NCBI GenBank assembly: GCA_017745075.1
Contig: JAGIAD010000019.1
Location: 1 to 35,809, forward strand
DNA: 35,809 nt
Origin: Sphingobacteriaceae bacterium
GTDB lineage: Bacteria > Bacteroidota > Bacteroidia > Sphingobacteriales > Sphingobacteriaceae
Reading direction: 5' to 3'
In this document: positions 1 through 8,076 of the stretch, one piece after another
How positions within the stretch are numbered: the stretch's first letter is position 1
Layout of the letters: every line of letters starts with the position of its first letter
Made by a program: the position numbers and the translations under genes
The notes under the pieces: model-generated
The model's input: only the letters and a program-made list of their open reading frames with translations
Databases searched by the model: none
Told to the model about the DNA's origin: nothing

Positions 1-112
1 TTCAATAATCAACTTAAAATCTGCAGTTTGAAAATTAAGTTAACGGCTATGGTTAGAAACGAGCGTTAGCAGGTTTCAGTCGGGATGATGATAGCGGATG
101 GATAAATAGCTT

Positions 113-1465
113 CTAAATCTTTGGTAAAATGACGGTGAAAGTGCAGCCCCCTTGTTCCAGGTTATCCACCATGATTTCTCCTTTAAGCAGATGGATGATT
201 TTTTGAGCCATATAAAGTCCCATTCCTTCGCCCCGGAGGCCAAGATCAGCAGCGCGTGTATAAAAGGGTTTGAAAATATTTTCTTCTTCCCCGGCAGGGA
301 TACCCTTTCCATTGTCGGTAATGTGGATAAGGAAATTATTTTCGTTAGCTTCTATATTGATTTTAACTTGTTGATTGTCGGAGAATTTAAAAGCATTCGA
401 AATGATATTGTCAAGGACAATTTGTAATAATACCGTATTGGCCAGTATTTCGGGTTTCGCATCAATGGGATTTTGATTGGTAACTTTAATATCGAGGTTT
501 TTCTGCGATTTCCATTCAGATTGTATTTTTAGGATCAGTTGATCTAACCTGACTGGAGTAAGCTTAGAATTGATCAGTTCCAGGTTCATTTTTGCCAAAG
601 CAAGCAATCCGGTAATGATATGTTCCATTTTTTCGGCATCCTCAAGCATCGAACCAATCACTTTTTGGTAAGCAGCCTGATCCCTTTCTTTTGATAGTGC
701 CAGCTCGGCGGTCATCATGATACGGGTAACCGGTGTCCGTAATTCATGTGAAGCATTGGATATAAAGGTTTTCTGTAAAATAAAGGCCTGCTCCAGTTCT
801 TCCATTAAAAGATTAAAGCTTTGGGCAATGAGGTTGATCTCGTCTTTGTTATGGTTTTCTTCCACCCTGAACTCCATATTCTGTGAGCTTGCCTGTTTTA
901 CTTCGAGCATGAATTTTTGGAGGGGTTTCAGCATTTTCTGTGCAATCCACCTGCTTAGCAGCAATACGATTAACGAAATGAGGATGAACACAAAAATCAT
1001 GATCTTCAACAATTTGGCTAATCTATTGTGCGAGCCCTGATCGTCGGCCGAAGCTAAAATGACGAAATCGCCCTGGTTATCCTTGTAGTAAATACCAACT
1101 ACCTGCCGCTGGCCGTCGGTATATTTTAAACGGCCTTTTTTACGCACTTCATCAATAACAGAATTGGTCCAGTACTGGGCAGAATCGCCAATAAAGGTAG
1201 CCCGGTTTTCATTGTCGTAAATGCGGATAACTTCGCCATTCAACTTTTGCAGGTATTTATGGCGAACGGTGTTCAGGGCATCTCTGCTGATTTCGTCGGC
1301 TTCGAGGTACAGTTTGGCCGTAACCATGGTACGATCGGTAAGGCGCTCAAAAAAATCAGCTTCTAAAAATTTCATAAAAGTAAAGTATACCGTACAAAGC
1401 ACAGCAAACAACATCGAAGTGCTGATCAGCGTAAAATATAGCGCTATGCGGTCTTTTATTTTCAC
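113..1465 (-). CDS. Sensor histidine kinase (HAMP / HisKA / HATPase_c)
   Basis: Inner-membrane sensor kinase expected to autophosphorylate on His and pass the phosphate to the response regulator encoded just upstream. Membrane segments lie at about residues 9-31 and 152-170 and enclose a periplasmic sensor region of about 120 residues. A HAMP-like linker follows (about 171-225), then the H-box SHELRTP with H240, an N-box near residue 355 (DNIISNAFKFSD), the G1 box DNGKGIP, the F-box FKPFY and the G2 box GEGMGLYMAQ. All catalytic boxes look intact and 450 residues is normal for the family. The start is GTG, directly abutting the regulator's stop codon with no spacer, so translation is probably coupled. 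The sensor region is not recognisable and the signal is unknown; CusS-like metal sensors have this architecture, but nothing here proves metal sensing. Confidence 0.95.
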   Translation of the reverse strand: MKIKDRIALYFTLISTSMLFAVLCTVYFTFMKFLEADFFERLTDRTMVTAKLYLEADEISRDALNTVRHKYLQKLNGEVIRIYDNENRATFIGDSAQYWTNSVIDEVRKKGRLKYTDGQRQVVGIYYKDNQGDFVILASADDQGSHNRLAKLLKIMIFVFILISLIVLLLSRWIAQKMLKPLQKFMLEVKQASSQNMEFRVEENHNKDEINLIAQSFNLLMEELEQAFILQKTFISNASHELRTPVTRIMMTAELALSKERDQAAYQKVIGSMLEDAEKMEHIITGLLALAKMNLELINSKLTPVRLDQLILKIQSEWKSQKNLDIKVTNQNPIDAKPEILANTVLLQIVLDNIISNAFKFSDNQQVKINIEANENNFLIHITDNGKGIPAGEEENIFKPFYTRAADLGLRGEGMGLYMAQKIIHLLKGEIMVDNLEQGGCTFTVILPKI

Positions 1466-2143
1466 TTATTTCAGAATATAGCCCATATTAATTTTGGTAT
1501 GGATAAGTTTACGTTCAAAATCTTTTTCGATCTTCTTTCGCAGGAAATTGATGTAAACATCGATTACGTTGGTGCCGGTTTCGAAGTTGATATTCCAGGC
1601 CTGTTCGGCTATAAACTGCCTGGACAGCAATCGGTTGGGGTTGCGCATAAACAGTTCGAGCAGCACAAATTCTTTAGCGCTCAGCTCAATCGGCTTTCCG
1701 CCCCGGCTTACTTCTTTGCTGTACGTATCGAGTATGAGGTCTTCGAAATATAATTTATGGTCTGTTTTGCCATCAACGGTAGTTTGCCGGCGTAAAAGTG
1801 CTGCCACGCGGGCCAAAAACTCTTTCAGGTGGAAAGGTTTTACCAGATAATCATCAGCCCCGGCTTCTAAACCAGTAACTTTATCATCAACAGTACCCAA
1901 TGCTGTAAGCATGAGGATCGGTATGTGTACCGCTTTTTCCCTGATGTGCTTACAAAGCTGCAAGCCGTTCAGGCCAGGCATCATCACATCAATAATTAGC
2001 AGGTTGAAATTTTGGCTCAGGAAAAGCTCAAGGGCATCGATACCGTTGGCAACAGTAAGCACTTCATAATCGTTTTCTTCGAGTGCCGATTTTAAAAGTC
2101 CGGCAATTTTAGGATCGTCTTCCGCTATTCCAATCTTTAGCAT
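1466..2143 (-). CDS. OmpR/PhoB-family response regulator
   Basis: DNA-binding response regulator of 225 residues, the usual length. The receiver domain (about 1-118) shows the acidic pair in AEDD, the phospho-acceptor Asp in LLIIDVMMPG (about residue 52), the switch Thr in MLTALG and Lys in DYLVKPF. The C-terminal winged helix (about 128-225) is of Trans_reg_C type, with the typical run ELSAKEFVLLELFMRNP and a late VIDVYINFLRKKIE recognition region. It is the first gene of a two-gene operon with the histidine kinase. A tandem 9-bp repeat lies 24-43 bases upstream of the ATG and a TAnnTTTG-type -7 box overlaps the region just before the start, so autoregulation with a very short leader is plausible. 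The target genes are unknown. Confidence 0.95.
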   Translation of the reverse strand: MLKIGIAEDDPKIAGLLKSALEENDYEVLTVANGIDALELFLSQNFNLLIIDVMMPGLNGLQLCKHIREKAVHIPILMLTALGTVDDKVTGLEAGADDYLVKPFHLKEFLARVAALLRRQTTVDGKTDHKLYFEDLILDTYSKEVSRGGKPIELSAKEFVLLELFMRNPNRLLSRQFIAEQAWNINFETGTNVIDVYINFLRKKIEKDFERKLIHTKINMGYILK

Positions 2144-2147
2144 TTAA

Positions 2148-2186
2148 CAAATGTAACCATCTCATGTTAAAACGGGATTAAAACGG
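2148..2186 (-). promoter_or_regulatory. Tandem repeat and -7 box upstream of the OmpR-type regulator
   Basis: On the plus strand TTAAAACGG occurs at 2167-2175 and again at 2178-2186, an 11-bp period (one helical turn). OmpR/PhoB-type regulators commonly bind such head-to-tail repeats. CAAATGTA at 2148-2155 reads TACATTTG on the minus strand, a match to the Bacteroidota -7 consensus TAnnTTTG. The repeats then sit about where the -33 element should be, and no TTTG is present there, which fits a weak promoter activated by the regulator. The role is inferred from position and spacing only. Confidence 0.45.
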
Positions 2187-2318
2187 ATATTGTTTCTGCT
2201 CTTTTAAGTGATTTTCTGTTTTAGTAAGAGGTTTTGTAGTGGCCTCATTTTCAAACTGGGGCAATTGGTGTTTGGGACCATAGAAAAGGTTTATAGGGAT
2301 ACAGACCGAGAATATAAT

Positions 2319-2428
2319 TGTCATTCTGAGTGCAACGAAGAATCTTTAAATAACTAATTATAAGTTAATTAGTTTGGAGTACTAGCTGTTCTATGGCTTA
2401 CAGATTCTTCACTGCGTTCAGAATGACA
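2319..2428. repeat. Palindromic intergenic repeat (CATTCTGA type)
   Basis: Imperfect long palindrome in the 302-base spacer between the SDR gene and the response regulator. Outer arms are TGTCATTCTGA (2319-2329) and TCAGAATGACA (2418-2428). Inner arms are GAAGAATCT (2337-2345) and AGATTCTTC (2402-2410), with an AT-rich centre. This is the form of a REP/BIME-like element and it lies at the 3' end of the SDR gene, so the RNA hairpin could act as terminator or stabiliser. I see no gene in the rest of this spacer. Confidence 0.75.
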
Positions 2429-2445
2429 GAAAAGTGGGCCATGTT

Positions 2446-3228
2446 TTACAACAAAGCCCTATCCAAATGTACGTAACCACCATCTACGTGGATCAATTGG
2501 CCTGTAGTATGGCTCGATTTATCCGATAATAAAAACACAGCAGTATTGGCAATTTCGTCCACTGTGGTCATCCGGTTTTCGAAAGGGATTCTATCTGTAA
2601 TGCTTTTCAGCTTTTCATCACGATCCTCAAAAGTGTTGATCCATTTCTCATATAACGGTGTCCAGGCTTCGGCCACAATAATGGCATTTACGCGGATGCT
2701 AAATGGCAATAATTCTACTGCCCACTCGCGGGTTAATGCATTTCTGGCACCGTTTGATGCTGCATAACCAGATGTACCACCCTGACCCGTTTCTGCAGTT
2801 TTGCTGCCAATATTTAAAATAGCGCCTTTGCTTTCTTTTAAGGCAGGCAAGGCATATTTTGCCAGAAGGTAATAATGTACCACATTTTTATGCAGCGAGT
2901 CTATAAAAGCTTCGTAGGTGCCGCTTTCGAGTCCAACGCCGTCATTTACGCCAGCATTATTTACCAGGCCGTCTATTCTGTTGTATTTTTCTAAAATGGC
3001 ATCGATAATGGTTTTGCAGCTTTCGGGTGCGGTAAGTTCTGCCGTAAAATAGTCGGCTTTTAAACCTAAATCTTTTACTTCCTTAAGCATTTTGACGTTA
3101 TCTTCCTCATTCCGGCCAATAATTACCGGAAGTGCATTTTCGAGTGCTAATGCCTTAACAATAGCGGCTCCAATGCCCTTTGCTCCACCACTTACCAGTA
3201 TTATTTTTCCGTCTAAATTTAAATTCAT
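2446..3228 (-). CDS. SDR-family oxidoreductase, L-fucose dehydrogenase-like
   Basis: Cytosolic NAD(P)-dependent short-chain dehydrogenase of 260 residues, a standard length. The cofactor motif is SGGAKGIG (13-20); NNAG is at 90-93, the active-site Ser at about 142 (IGSKTA) and Tyr155. The stretches NAGVNDGVGLE, TREWAVELL, WTPLYEKWI and HVDGGYVHLDRAL resemble bacterial L-fucose dehydrogenases (the FucX/fucDH group), and the neighbours (FucP, UxaA-type dehydratase) fit oxidation of L-fucose towards L-fuconate. Odd: the YxxxK motif reads YAASN, so Asn159 replaces the catalytic Lys (codon AAC in SGYAASNGAR). It is the last gene of the operon, separated from the dehydratase gene by a 197-base low-complexity spacer. 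The exact sugar substrate is inference. Confidence 0.9.
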   Translation of the reverse strand: MNLNLDGKIILVSGGAKGIGAAIVKALALENALPVIIGRNEEDNVKMLKEVKDLGLKADYFTAELTAPESCKTIIDAILEKYNRIDGLVNNAGVNDGVGLESGTYEAFIDSLHKNVVHYYLLAKYALPALKESKGAILNIGSKTAETGQGGTSGYAASNGARNALTREWAVELLPFSIRVNAIIVAEAWTPLYEKWINTFEDRDEKLKSITDRIPFENRMTTVDEIANTAVFLLSDKSSHTTGQLIHVDGGYVHLDRALL

Positions 3229-3344
3229 ATTTGGTTAATGTTTTGTTCCTATTATTATAACCACAGAGTGATATTGGTTGTATAGATTTCTCCGTTCCGT
3301 TTTACTGCAGTCGAAAAGACGATTTGGTTTTGGTGGCACTCTAT

Positions 3345-3425
3345 ATTCCATCATTCATTTAACATCGTCCATCTCACTTTTTACATCTTACGTTTTCCAT
3401 CTTCCATTTTACCTTTTCCATTCAC
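3345..3425. repeat. Pyrimidine-rich low-complexity tract (CCATCTT-like units)
   Basis: The plus strand of the spacer between the dehydratase and SDR genes is almost purely C/T/A, with irregular repetition of CCAT, CCATCTT and CCATTTTACC units. On the transcribed (minus) strand it reads as A/G-rich ATGGAAGATGGAAAA-like units. No conserved frame runs through it. It could be slippage-derived filler or a processing site between two operon genes; no function can be shown. Confidence 0.4.
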
Positions 3426-5063
3426 CTAAAGGCTTACACCTCTTTTCCAGGGGATAAAATCGTCTTGGTTAAGCTGCACAGCTTTTGGAATTTCTTCGCC
3501 GCTGGCTACTTTAATGCAGTACTCCAGGATATCTTCACCCATTTCGTTAATGGTTTTTTCGCCGCTAATTATGGCTCCGGTATCAATGTCGATGATATCG
3601 CTCATACGTTTGGCCAAAACTGAATTGGTGGCTACTTTAATGGTTGGGCAAACCGGGTTACCTGTTGGTGTACCCAGGCCTGTGGTAAATAAAATTAACG
3701 TTGCACCTGCAGCTGCTTTACCCGTAGTGGCTTCTACATCGTTTCCAGGGGTACAAACTAAACTTAAACCCGGTTTTGTTGCCGGTTCGGTGTAATCCAA
3801 AACATCAACGACCGGCGATGAACCAGCTTTACGTGCTGCCCCGGCCGATTTTATTGCGTCGGTAATTAAACCGTCCTTGATATTTCCCGGAGAAGGGTTC
3901 ATGTAAAAACCAGATCCTACTTTATGTGCCAGGTCGTCATACTCCGTCATTAAACGAATAAACTTTTCTGCTGTTGCCTGGTCTACAGATCTATCAATCA
4001 TTTCTTGTTCTACACCACAAAGTTCAGGAAATTCGGCCAATAAGACCTTTGCGCCTAAGGCCACCAGTAAATCGGCACAATAACCAACGGCAGGATTAGC
4101 CGAGATACCGCTAAAACCATCGCTGCCACCACATTTTACACCCACACACATTTTGCTTAGCGGTGCTGCTGCACGCTCTTGCTTATTAATGAACATCAAT
4201 CCTTCAAAAGTGCTGCGTATTGCATTCTGGATTAATTGTTCCTCACTTTGTGTTTTTTGTTGCTCGAAAATTAAAAGCGGTTTATCAAAATCAGGATCGG
4301 GGGCAAACAGGTCGCGTTTAAAATCGGCTACCTGCAAATGCTGGCAACCTAAGCTTAAAACCGTAATACCGGCCACATTGGGGTGATGGGCATAAGCTGC
4401 CAGTAACTTACTTAAAGTATCGGCATCCTGACGTGTTCCGCCACAGCCCCCGTTATGCGTGAGGAATTTAATCCCGTCTACATTTTTAAAAGTACGGCTG
4501 GCCTTGTCAACTTTAGGTTCAAAACTGATACTATGAATGTCTTCTCCCTTATTAAAAGCTTCAACCAGCTTATGGGTGTAAGATTTGTATTTGTCATCTA
4601 CTGCGTAGCCCAACTCGCTATAAAGCGATTCTTTAATGATCTCCAGGTTTCTGTTTTCGCAAAAAACAGTCGGGATAAATAACCAATAGTTTGCGGTACC
4701 CACGGAGCCATTTTTACGGTGATAACCCTTAAAGCTGCGGTTGGCATATTTACTTACATCAGGAGCTTCCCATTTGTAATTAACATTGCGGTAGGCAAAA
4801 GGTTCAGCAGCATGTTTGGTATTTTCTACCTTCATCCGCATACCGGCCTTTAAATCAAATTGCACTTTCCCAACCAAAACGCCATACATGATTACCTCAT
4901 CACCTGCTTTCATATCCCGCATAAAAAATTTATGCTTAGCAGGGATTTCATCAACAGTAACGTAAGAATTTCCCTCGTACAGTATTTGGGTGCCTGCTGG
5001 TAAATCCTGCAAAGCAACCAAAACGTTATCAGCCTTGTTAATCTTGATGACTAATTTTTTCAT
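3426..5063 (-). CDS. UxaA-family dehydratase (altronate / probable L-fuconate dehydratase)
   Basis: Sugar-acid dehydratase of the altronate/galactarate family, 545 residues from the ATG at 5063. An upstream in-frame TTG at 5069 would add two residues but lies against the permease stop codon, so the ATG is preferred. The N-terminal SAF-type domain (about 1-85, LPAGTQILYEG, VGKVQFDLKAG) is followed by the large catalytic domain with THNGGCGGTRQDAD (about 202-215), KCGGSDGFSGISANPAVG and the C-terminal TTGLGTPTGNPVCPTIKVATN. Both UxaA parts are fused, as in full-length altronate dehydratases. In the Campylobacter fucose locus UxaA-like proteins accompany FucP and the SDR FucX, so L-fuconate dehydration is the likely role here. 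The start is 7 bases after fucP, so the two are co-transcribed. Confidence 0.9.
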   Translation of the reverse strand: MKKLVIKINKADNVLVALQDLPAGTQILYEGNSYVTVDEIPAKHKFFMRDMKAGDEVIMYGVLVGKVQFDLKAGMRMKVENTKHAAEPFAYRNVNYKWEAPDVSKYANRSFKGYHRKNGSVGTANYWLFIPTVFCENRNLEIIKESLYSELGYAVDDKYKSYTHKLVEAFNKGEDIHSISFEPKVDKASRTFKNVDGIKFLTHNGGCGGTRQDADTLSKLLAAYAHHPNVAGITVLSLGCQHLQVADFKRDLFAPDPDFDKPLLIFEQQKTQSEEQLIQNAIRSTFEGLMFINKQERAAAPLSKMCVGVKCGGSDGFSGISANPAVGYCADLLVALGAKVLLAEFPELCGVEQEMIDRSVDQATAEKFIRLMTEYDDLAHKVGSGFYMNPSPGNIKDGLITDAIKSAGAARKAGSSPVVDVLDYTEPATKPGLSLVCTPGNDVEATTGKAAAGATLILFTTGLGTPTGNPVCPTIKVATNSVLAKRMSDIIDIDTGAIISGEKTINEMGEDILEYCIKVASGEEIPKAVQLNQDDFIPWKRGVSL

Positions 5064-5070
5064 TATCAAT

Positions 5071-6381
5071 TTATACTTCTAAACTTATTTCTTTTTCAAC
5101 ATGATTGGGTTTCCATCCTTTCCAGCCGAAGTAGAATACCACTAAAAAGCATACGAAAGGTACCAGGTACCCGTATTGGATGTTGTGGGTGGCATCTGAT
5201 ATAAGGCCTAACACCGGAGGTAAAAATGCACCACCAACAATAGACATTACAATTAACGAAGAACCCAGTTTTGTATCTTTACCCAAACCCGCTATACCCA
5301 ATGAGAATATGGTTGGGAACATGATCGACATAAAAAATGCAACACCAATTAAAGCGTAAACGGTAATCATTCCGCTTGCAAAAACAGATACGAGGGTAAG
5401 CACAGCACTGATTAACGCATAAAGCATCAATAACTTATGTGGTGCTATAAATCTCATAAATACAGTACCGATAAATCTACCAACCATAAAAGCCAGACCT
5501 GCCGCACCAGCGTACCATTTTGCTGCATCCTGACTGATGCCTGCCGATGAGGTTACAAAACTGATGAACAAACTCAATACACATACCTGGGCACCTACAT
5601 AAAAAAACTGCCCAATAACGGCCCAACGTAAATGACTATGGCCCAATACGTGTCCAAAACTGCTTTTTTCCTGCTCATTTTCTTCTTCCTTAATATCAGG
5701 CAGCTTGGTGAAAATAAATAGAACAGCTACTACAATAATCAGGATACCTAAAATTAAATAGGGCGCTTTTACGGTTGACGCCTCTTCGAGCATGTAAGCC
5801 TGTTTTTCTAAAGGCAGCATTTTCGCCAACTGGGCATCGGTATATTTTACTTCGGTAAAAATAAATTTACCACCAAGTACCGGGGCTAAGAATGCAGCGA
5901 AACCGTTAAAAGATTGAGAGAAGTTTAAACGTTGTGTGGCTGTTTCTGGCGGACCTAATACGGTAACGTAAGGATTTGCCGCTGTTTCAAGAAAAGTTAA
6001 ACCACAGGCGATAATAAAAAGTGCACCTAAGAAAAAAATATATTGTGCAGTATTGGCTGCGGGGATAAATAATAAACAGCCTATGGCGAATAAAACAAGG
6101 CCTAATATAATACCGCTTTTATATCCGTACTTCCGCATGATGTAGCCCGCAGGTAATGCCAATAAAAAATAAGCAATAAAAACCGAAGAATCGACCAGGG
6201 TAGATTCGAAAACGTTTAGTTGAAAAGCTTTGCGTAAATGCGGTATTAATACAGGATCGAGATTGTGAACGAAGCCCCAGAAGAAAAACAGACTGGTGAC
6301 CAGGATTAGTGGGAATAAATATCCTTTCCCATTTTTTTGCGGATGAGATACTTTAAAGTTTGAAGGTGTAGTTTGGCTCAT
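5071..6381 (-). CDS. fucP: L-fucose:H+ symporter, MFS family
   Basis: Inner-membrane MFS sugar/proton symporter of 436 residues, close to the usual FucP length, with about 12 hydrophobic segments. The first helix region has FFFWGFVHNLDPVLIPHLR with Asp42, matching the position of a functional Asp of E. coli FucP. LTFLETAANPYVTVLGP (about 128-144) carries Glu132, the second signature acidic residue. The central loop, about 215-245, is charged (KLPDIKEEENEQEKSS). Its position between a degenerate LutA-like gene and the UxaA-type dehydratase supports a fucose or related 6-deoxy-sugar substrate. Homologues also carry glucose or galactose, so specificity is inferred. Confidence 0.9.
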   Translation of the reverse strand: MSQTTPSNFKVSHPQKNGKGYLFPLILVTSLFFFWGFVHNLDPVLIPHLRKAFQLNVFESTLVDSSVFIAYFLLALPAGYIMRKYGYKSGIILGLVLFAIGCLLFIPAANTAQYIFFLGALFIIACGLTFLETAANPYVTVLGPPETATQRLNFSQSFNGFAAFLAPVLGGKFIFTEVKYTDAQLAKMLPLEKQAYMLEEASTVKAPYLILGILIIVVAVLFIFTKLPDIKEEENEQEKSSFGHVLGHSHLRWAVIGQFFYVGAQVCVLSLFISFVTSSAGISQDAAKWYAGAAGLAFMVGRFIGTVFMRFIAPHKLLMLYALISAVLTLVSVFASGMITVYALIGVAFFMSIMFPTIFSLGIAGLGKDTKLGSSLIVMSIVGGAFLPPVLGLISDATHNIQYGYLVPFVCFLVVFYFGWKGWKPNHVEKEISLEV

Positions 6382-6400
6382 ATTTTAATTTGATTAATGA

Positions 6401-6718
6401 TTAAGCAGCGTTTGTTAAAATAAAATGGTTAATTCTGGCACTAAGGGCACCAATTACTAAATGATCTTTAACATGCAAAGTAAAATTGCCTGATTGGGGA
6501 ACAAGATAGTCGATTTTTCCGGAACTTTTAACAAATAATTCGTCTAGGCCAGTGGTTAAATGGCTGTAACCCGATTTGGCCAAAGGCTTTGGGCAATAGG
6601 TTTGCTTAATCGTGAAATGGGTATTCAAACCAAGTTTTTCCAGCAATCCTGAGGTTGCAATGGCAACTTTAGGGTAAAGCTGATCGATGTAACAAGGAAT
6701 AAATAATCCCAACTTCAT
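6401..6718 (-). CDS. Truncated, degenerate LutA-like (CCG-domain) protein
   Basis: A 105-residue intact frame that matches only the N-terminal half of LutA/YkgE-type proteins, which are normally about 240 residues and hold Fe-S clusters for L-lactate oxidation. The family start is clear (LGLFIPCYIDQLYPKVAIAT). The expected cluster motifs are altered: where TCCGQP is usual this reads TYCPKP, the following Cys position is Tyr (SGY), and the SGSC motif is SGNF. The C-terminal CCG domain is absent. It is therefore either a decaying remnant or a repurposed small protein. It is the first gene of the fucose operon, 19 bases before fucP, and L-lactate is an end product of oxidative fucose breakdown, which explains the original context. 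It lacks internal stops, so I list it as a CDS. Confidence 0.6.
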   Translation of the reverse strand: MKLGLFIPCYIDQLYPKVAIATSGLLEKLGLNTHFTIKQTYCPKPLAKSGYSHLTTGLDELFVKSSGKIDYLVPQSGNFTLHVKDHLVIGALSARINHFILTNAA

Positions 6719-6867
6719 AAAATGTTTTTGGCTAGTTGTTTCTTTACAAAGAAAACCCTTAAGTGTTAATAAAAATTTAATTTTATGATCTAATTATTAA
6801 ATGATATTGGCTCAATTTTATACATTGCCAAATATTACTGCATATTAGATTGATTTTTTAAGATTTT

Positions 6868-7737
6868 ATGAAACCGCATTTACTTAATGTATCTACCAAT
6901 ACCGTAGATTCTTTTAGCGCCCGGAGGGATATTATGCCAGATGTGAACAACCTGTGGCATTACCATTCGGCCCTGGAGCTGATTTATATTAAAAAGGGAC
7001 AGGGAACACAGTTTATCGGCGATAGCATCAAAAACTTTAGCGATGGCGATGTAGTGCTGCTTGGAAGTAACCTGCCACATTATTGGCGCTTTGACCCCGA
7101 GTTTTTTGAGAAAAAAGAGGAAGAATCGGTTGATGTTTACGTGATTCATTTTAAGGAAGATTTTTTAGGCGCAGCATTCATCGAACTTCCGGAAAACCAG
7201 GAGCTCAAAAAAATGTTGGCACAATCTAAACAGGGCATTCAACTGTTAGGGGCTGCAAAAGAGCGGATAGCCAGTTTAATGCCATCCATTATTGAGGCCA
7301 ATGGTACCATGCGGATTATCAGGCTATTGGAAGTACTCTCCGGAATAGCCGGCAGCGAGGAGAAAAAAACATTGGTTTCGCTTGGTTTTAAGCCAAATTT
7401 CTTAGAAAATGAGAAAGACAGGATTCAATCGATCTATAATTATACCCTCAGCAATTACAAAAATAAAATAGAATTGAAAGAAATTGCAGCGGTGGCTAAA
7501 ATCAGTCCAAATTCTTTTTGTAAGTTCTTTAAAACCAAAAGCCGGAAAACCTATACGCAGTTTTTGAACGAAATTAGGGTGGGGCAGGCTTGTAAATTAT
7601 TGATTGAGAGTAATTTAACGGTTAAGGAGATCTGTTATGACTGCGGCTTTTATAATTTTACCAGTTTTCATAAATATTTTAGGGAAATTACGGGTAAAAC
7701 GCCACTTAAATATCAACAGGCATTCTCCAGGCAGTAA
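6868..7737 (+). CDS. AraC-family transcriptional regulator (cupin sensor), likely sugar operon regulator
   Basis: Regulator of 289 residues. The N-terminal half (about 20-150) is a cupin-like sugar-binding domain with NLWHYHSALELIYIKKGQGT and FSDGDVVLLGSNLPHYW. The C-terminal part (about 190-287) holds two helix-turn-helix units: ELKEIAAVAKISPNSFCKFFK and the signature VKEICYDCGFYNFTSFHKYFREITGKTPLKYQ. It is divergent from the fucose operon across a 149-base AT-rich spacer, so it probably activates fucP and its neighbours in response to the sugar or an intermediate. The spacer holds an inverted ATTGGC (6806-6811) / GCCAAT (6828-6833) pair that might be part of a binding site. The ligand is not known. 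Confidence 0.93.
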   Translation: MKPHLLNVSTNTVDSFSARRDIMPDVNNLWHYHSALELIYIKKGQGTQFIGDSIKNFSDGDVVLLGSNLPHYWRFDPEFFEKKEEESVDVYVIHFKEDFLGAAFIELPENQELKKMLAQSKQGIQLLGAAKERIASLMPSIIEANGTMRIIRLLEVLSGIAGSEEKKTLVSLGFKPNFLENEKDRIQSIYNYTLSNYKNKIELKEIAAVAKISPNSFCKFFKTKSRKTYTQFLNEIRVGQACKLLIESNLTVKEICYDCGFYNFTSFHKYFREITGKTPLKYQQAFSRQ

Positions 7738-7816
7738 TTGCAGAACCCGGATAACTTAAGTTTTAGCAATTTTTGTTCTTTACGGAGCTTAAAACAAAAG
7801 AATGTTGAAACTAATT

Positions 7817-7846
7817 TTTGATTTATAGGTTTATAAGCTAAGTTTG
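7817..7846 (+). promoter_or_regulatory. Bacteroidota-type promoter for the 69-residue membrane protein
   Basis: TTTG at 7817-7820 and TAAGTTTG at 7839-7846 match the -33 and -7 (TAnnTTTG) elements of Bacteroidota primary-sigma promoters, with an 18-base spacer close to the usual length. The -7 element ends 20 bases before the ATG at 7867. Confidence 0.5.
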
Positions 7847-7866
7847 TATTACTAACCGAATATTTT

Positions 7867-8076
7867 ATGAGCAATATATCTACTCCGAAACCAGAAAAAA
7901 AAGGTGAAAGGATGGACAGCGACCATAATAACCTTAAGTCTTACACACCTGGGCCAAAACACAAATTTGAAGGATGGCCGATTTTATGGATCCTGATCGC
8001 TATATTTTTAATTTCAGCAGTTTTATGGTATACAGGAACCGCTTCCTACTTAATTAAGTGGATTGCCAATAAGTAA
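7867..8076 (+). CDS. Small single-span membrane protein, unknown function
   Basis: A 69-residue protein not recognised as any named family. Residues 1-40 are hydrophilic and basic/proline-rich (STPKPEKKGERMDSD, YTPGPKHKFEGW). One strong hydrophobic segment, about 43-63 (PILWILIAIFLISAVLWYTG), is followed by a short C-terminal tail ending in KWIANK. The frame is supported by a promoter-like element and an A-rich leader. An internal Met at residue 16 is an alternative start. It stands alone, convergent with the 36-residue minus-strand gene. No function is proposed. Confidence 0.6.
   Translation: MSNISTPKPEKKGERMDSDHNNLKSYTPGPKHKFEGWPILWILIAIFLISAVLWYTGTASYLIKWIANK

Noticed and set aside
76..312. 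A 78-codon minus-strand frame at the left edge.
   Set aside because: It lies on the same strand within the C-terminal part of the histidine kinase gene in another frame, a typical shadow.
5064..5069. TTG start for the UxaA-type gene.
   Set aside because: An ATG six bases later gives a natural MKKLVIKI start and leaves a 7-base gap to the permease stop.
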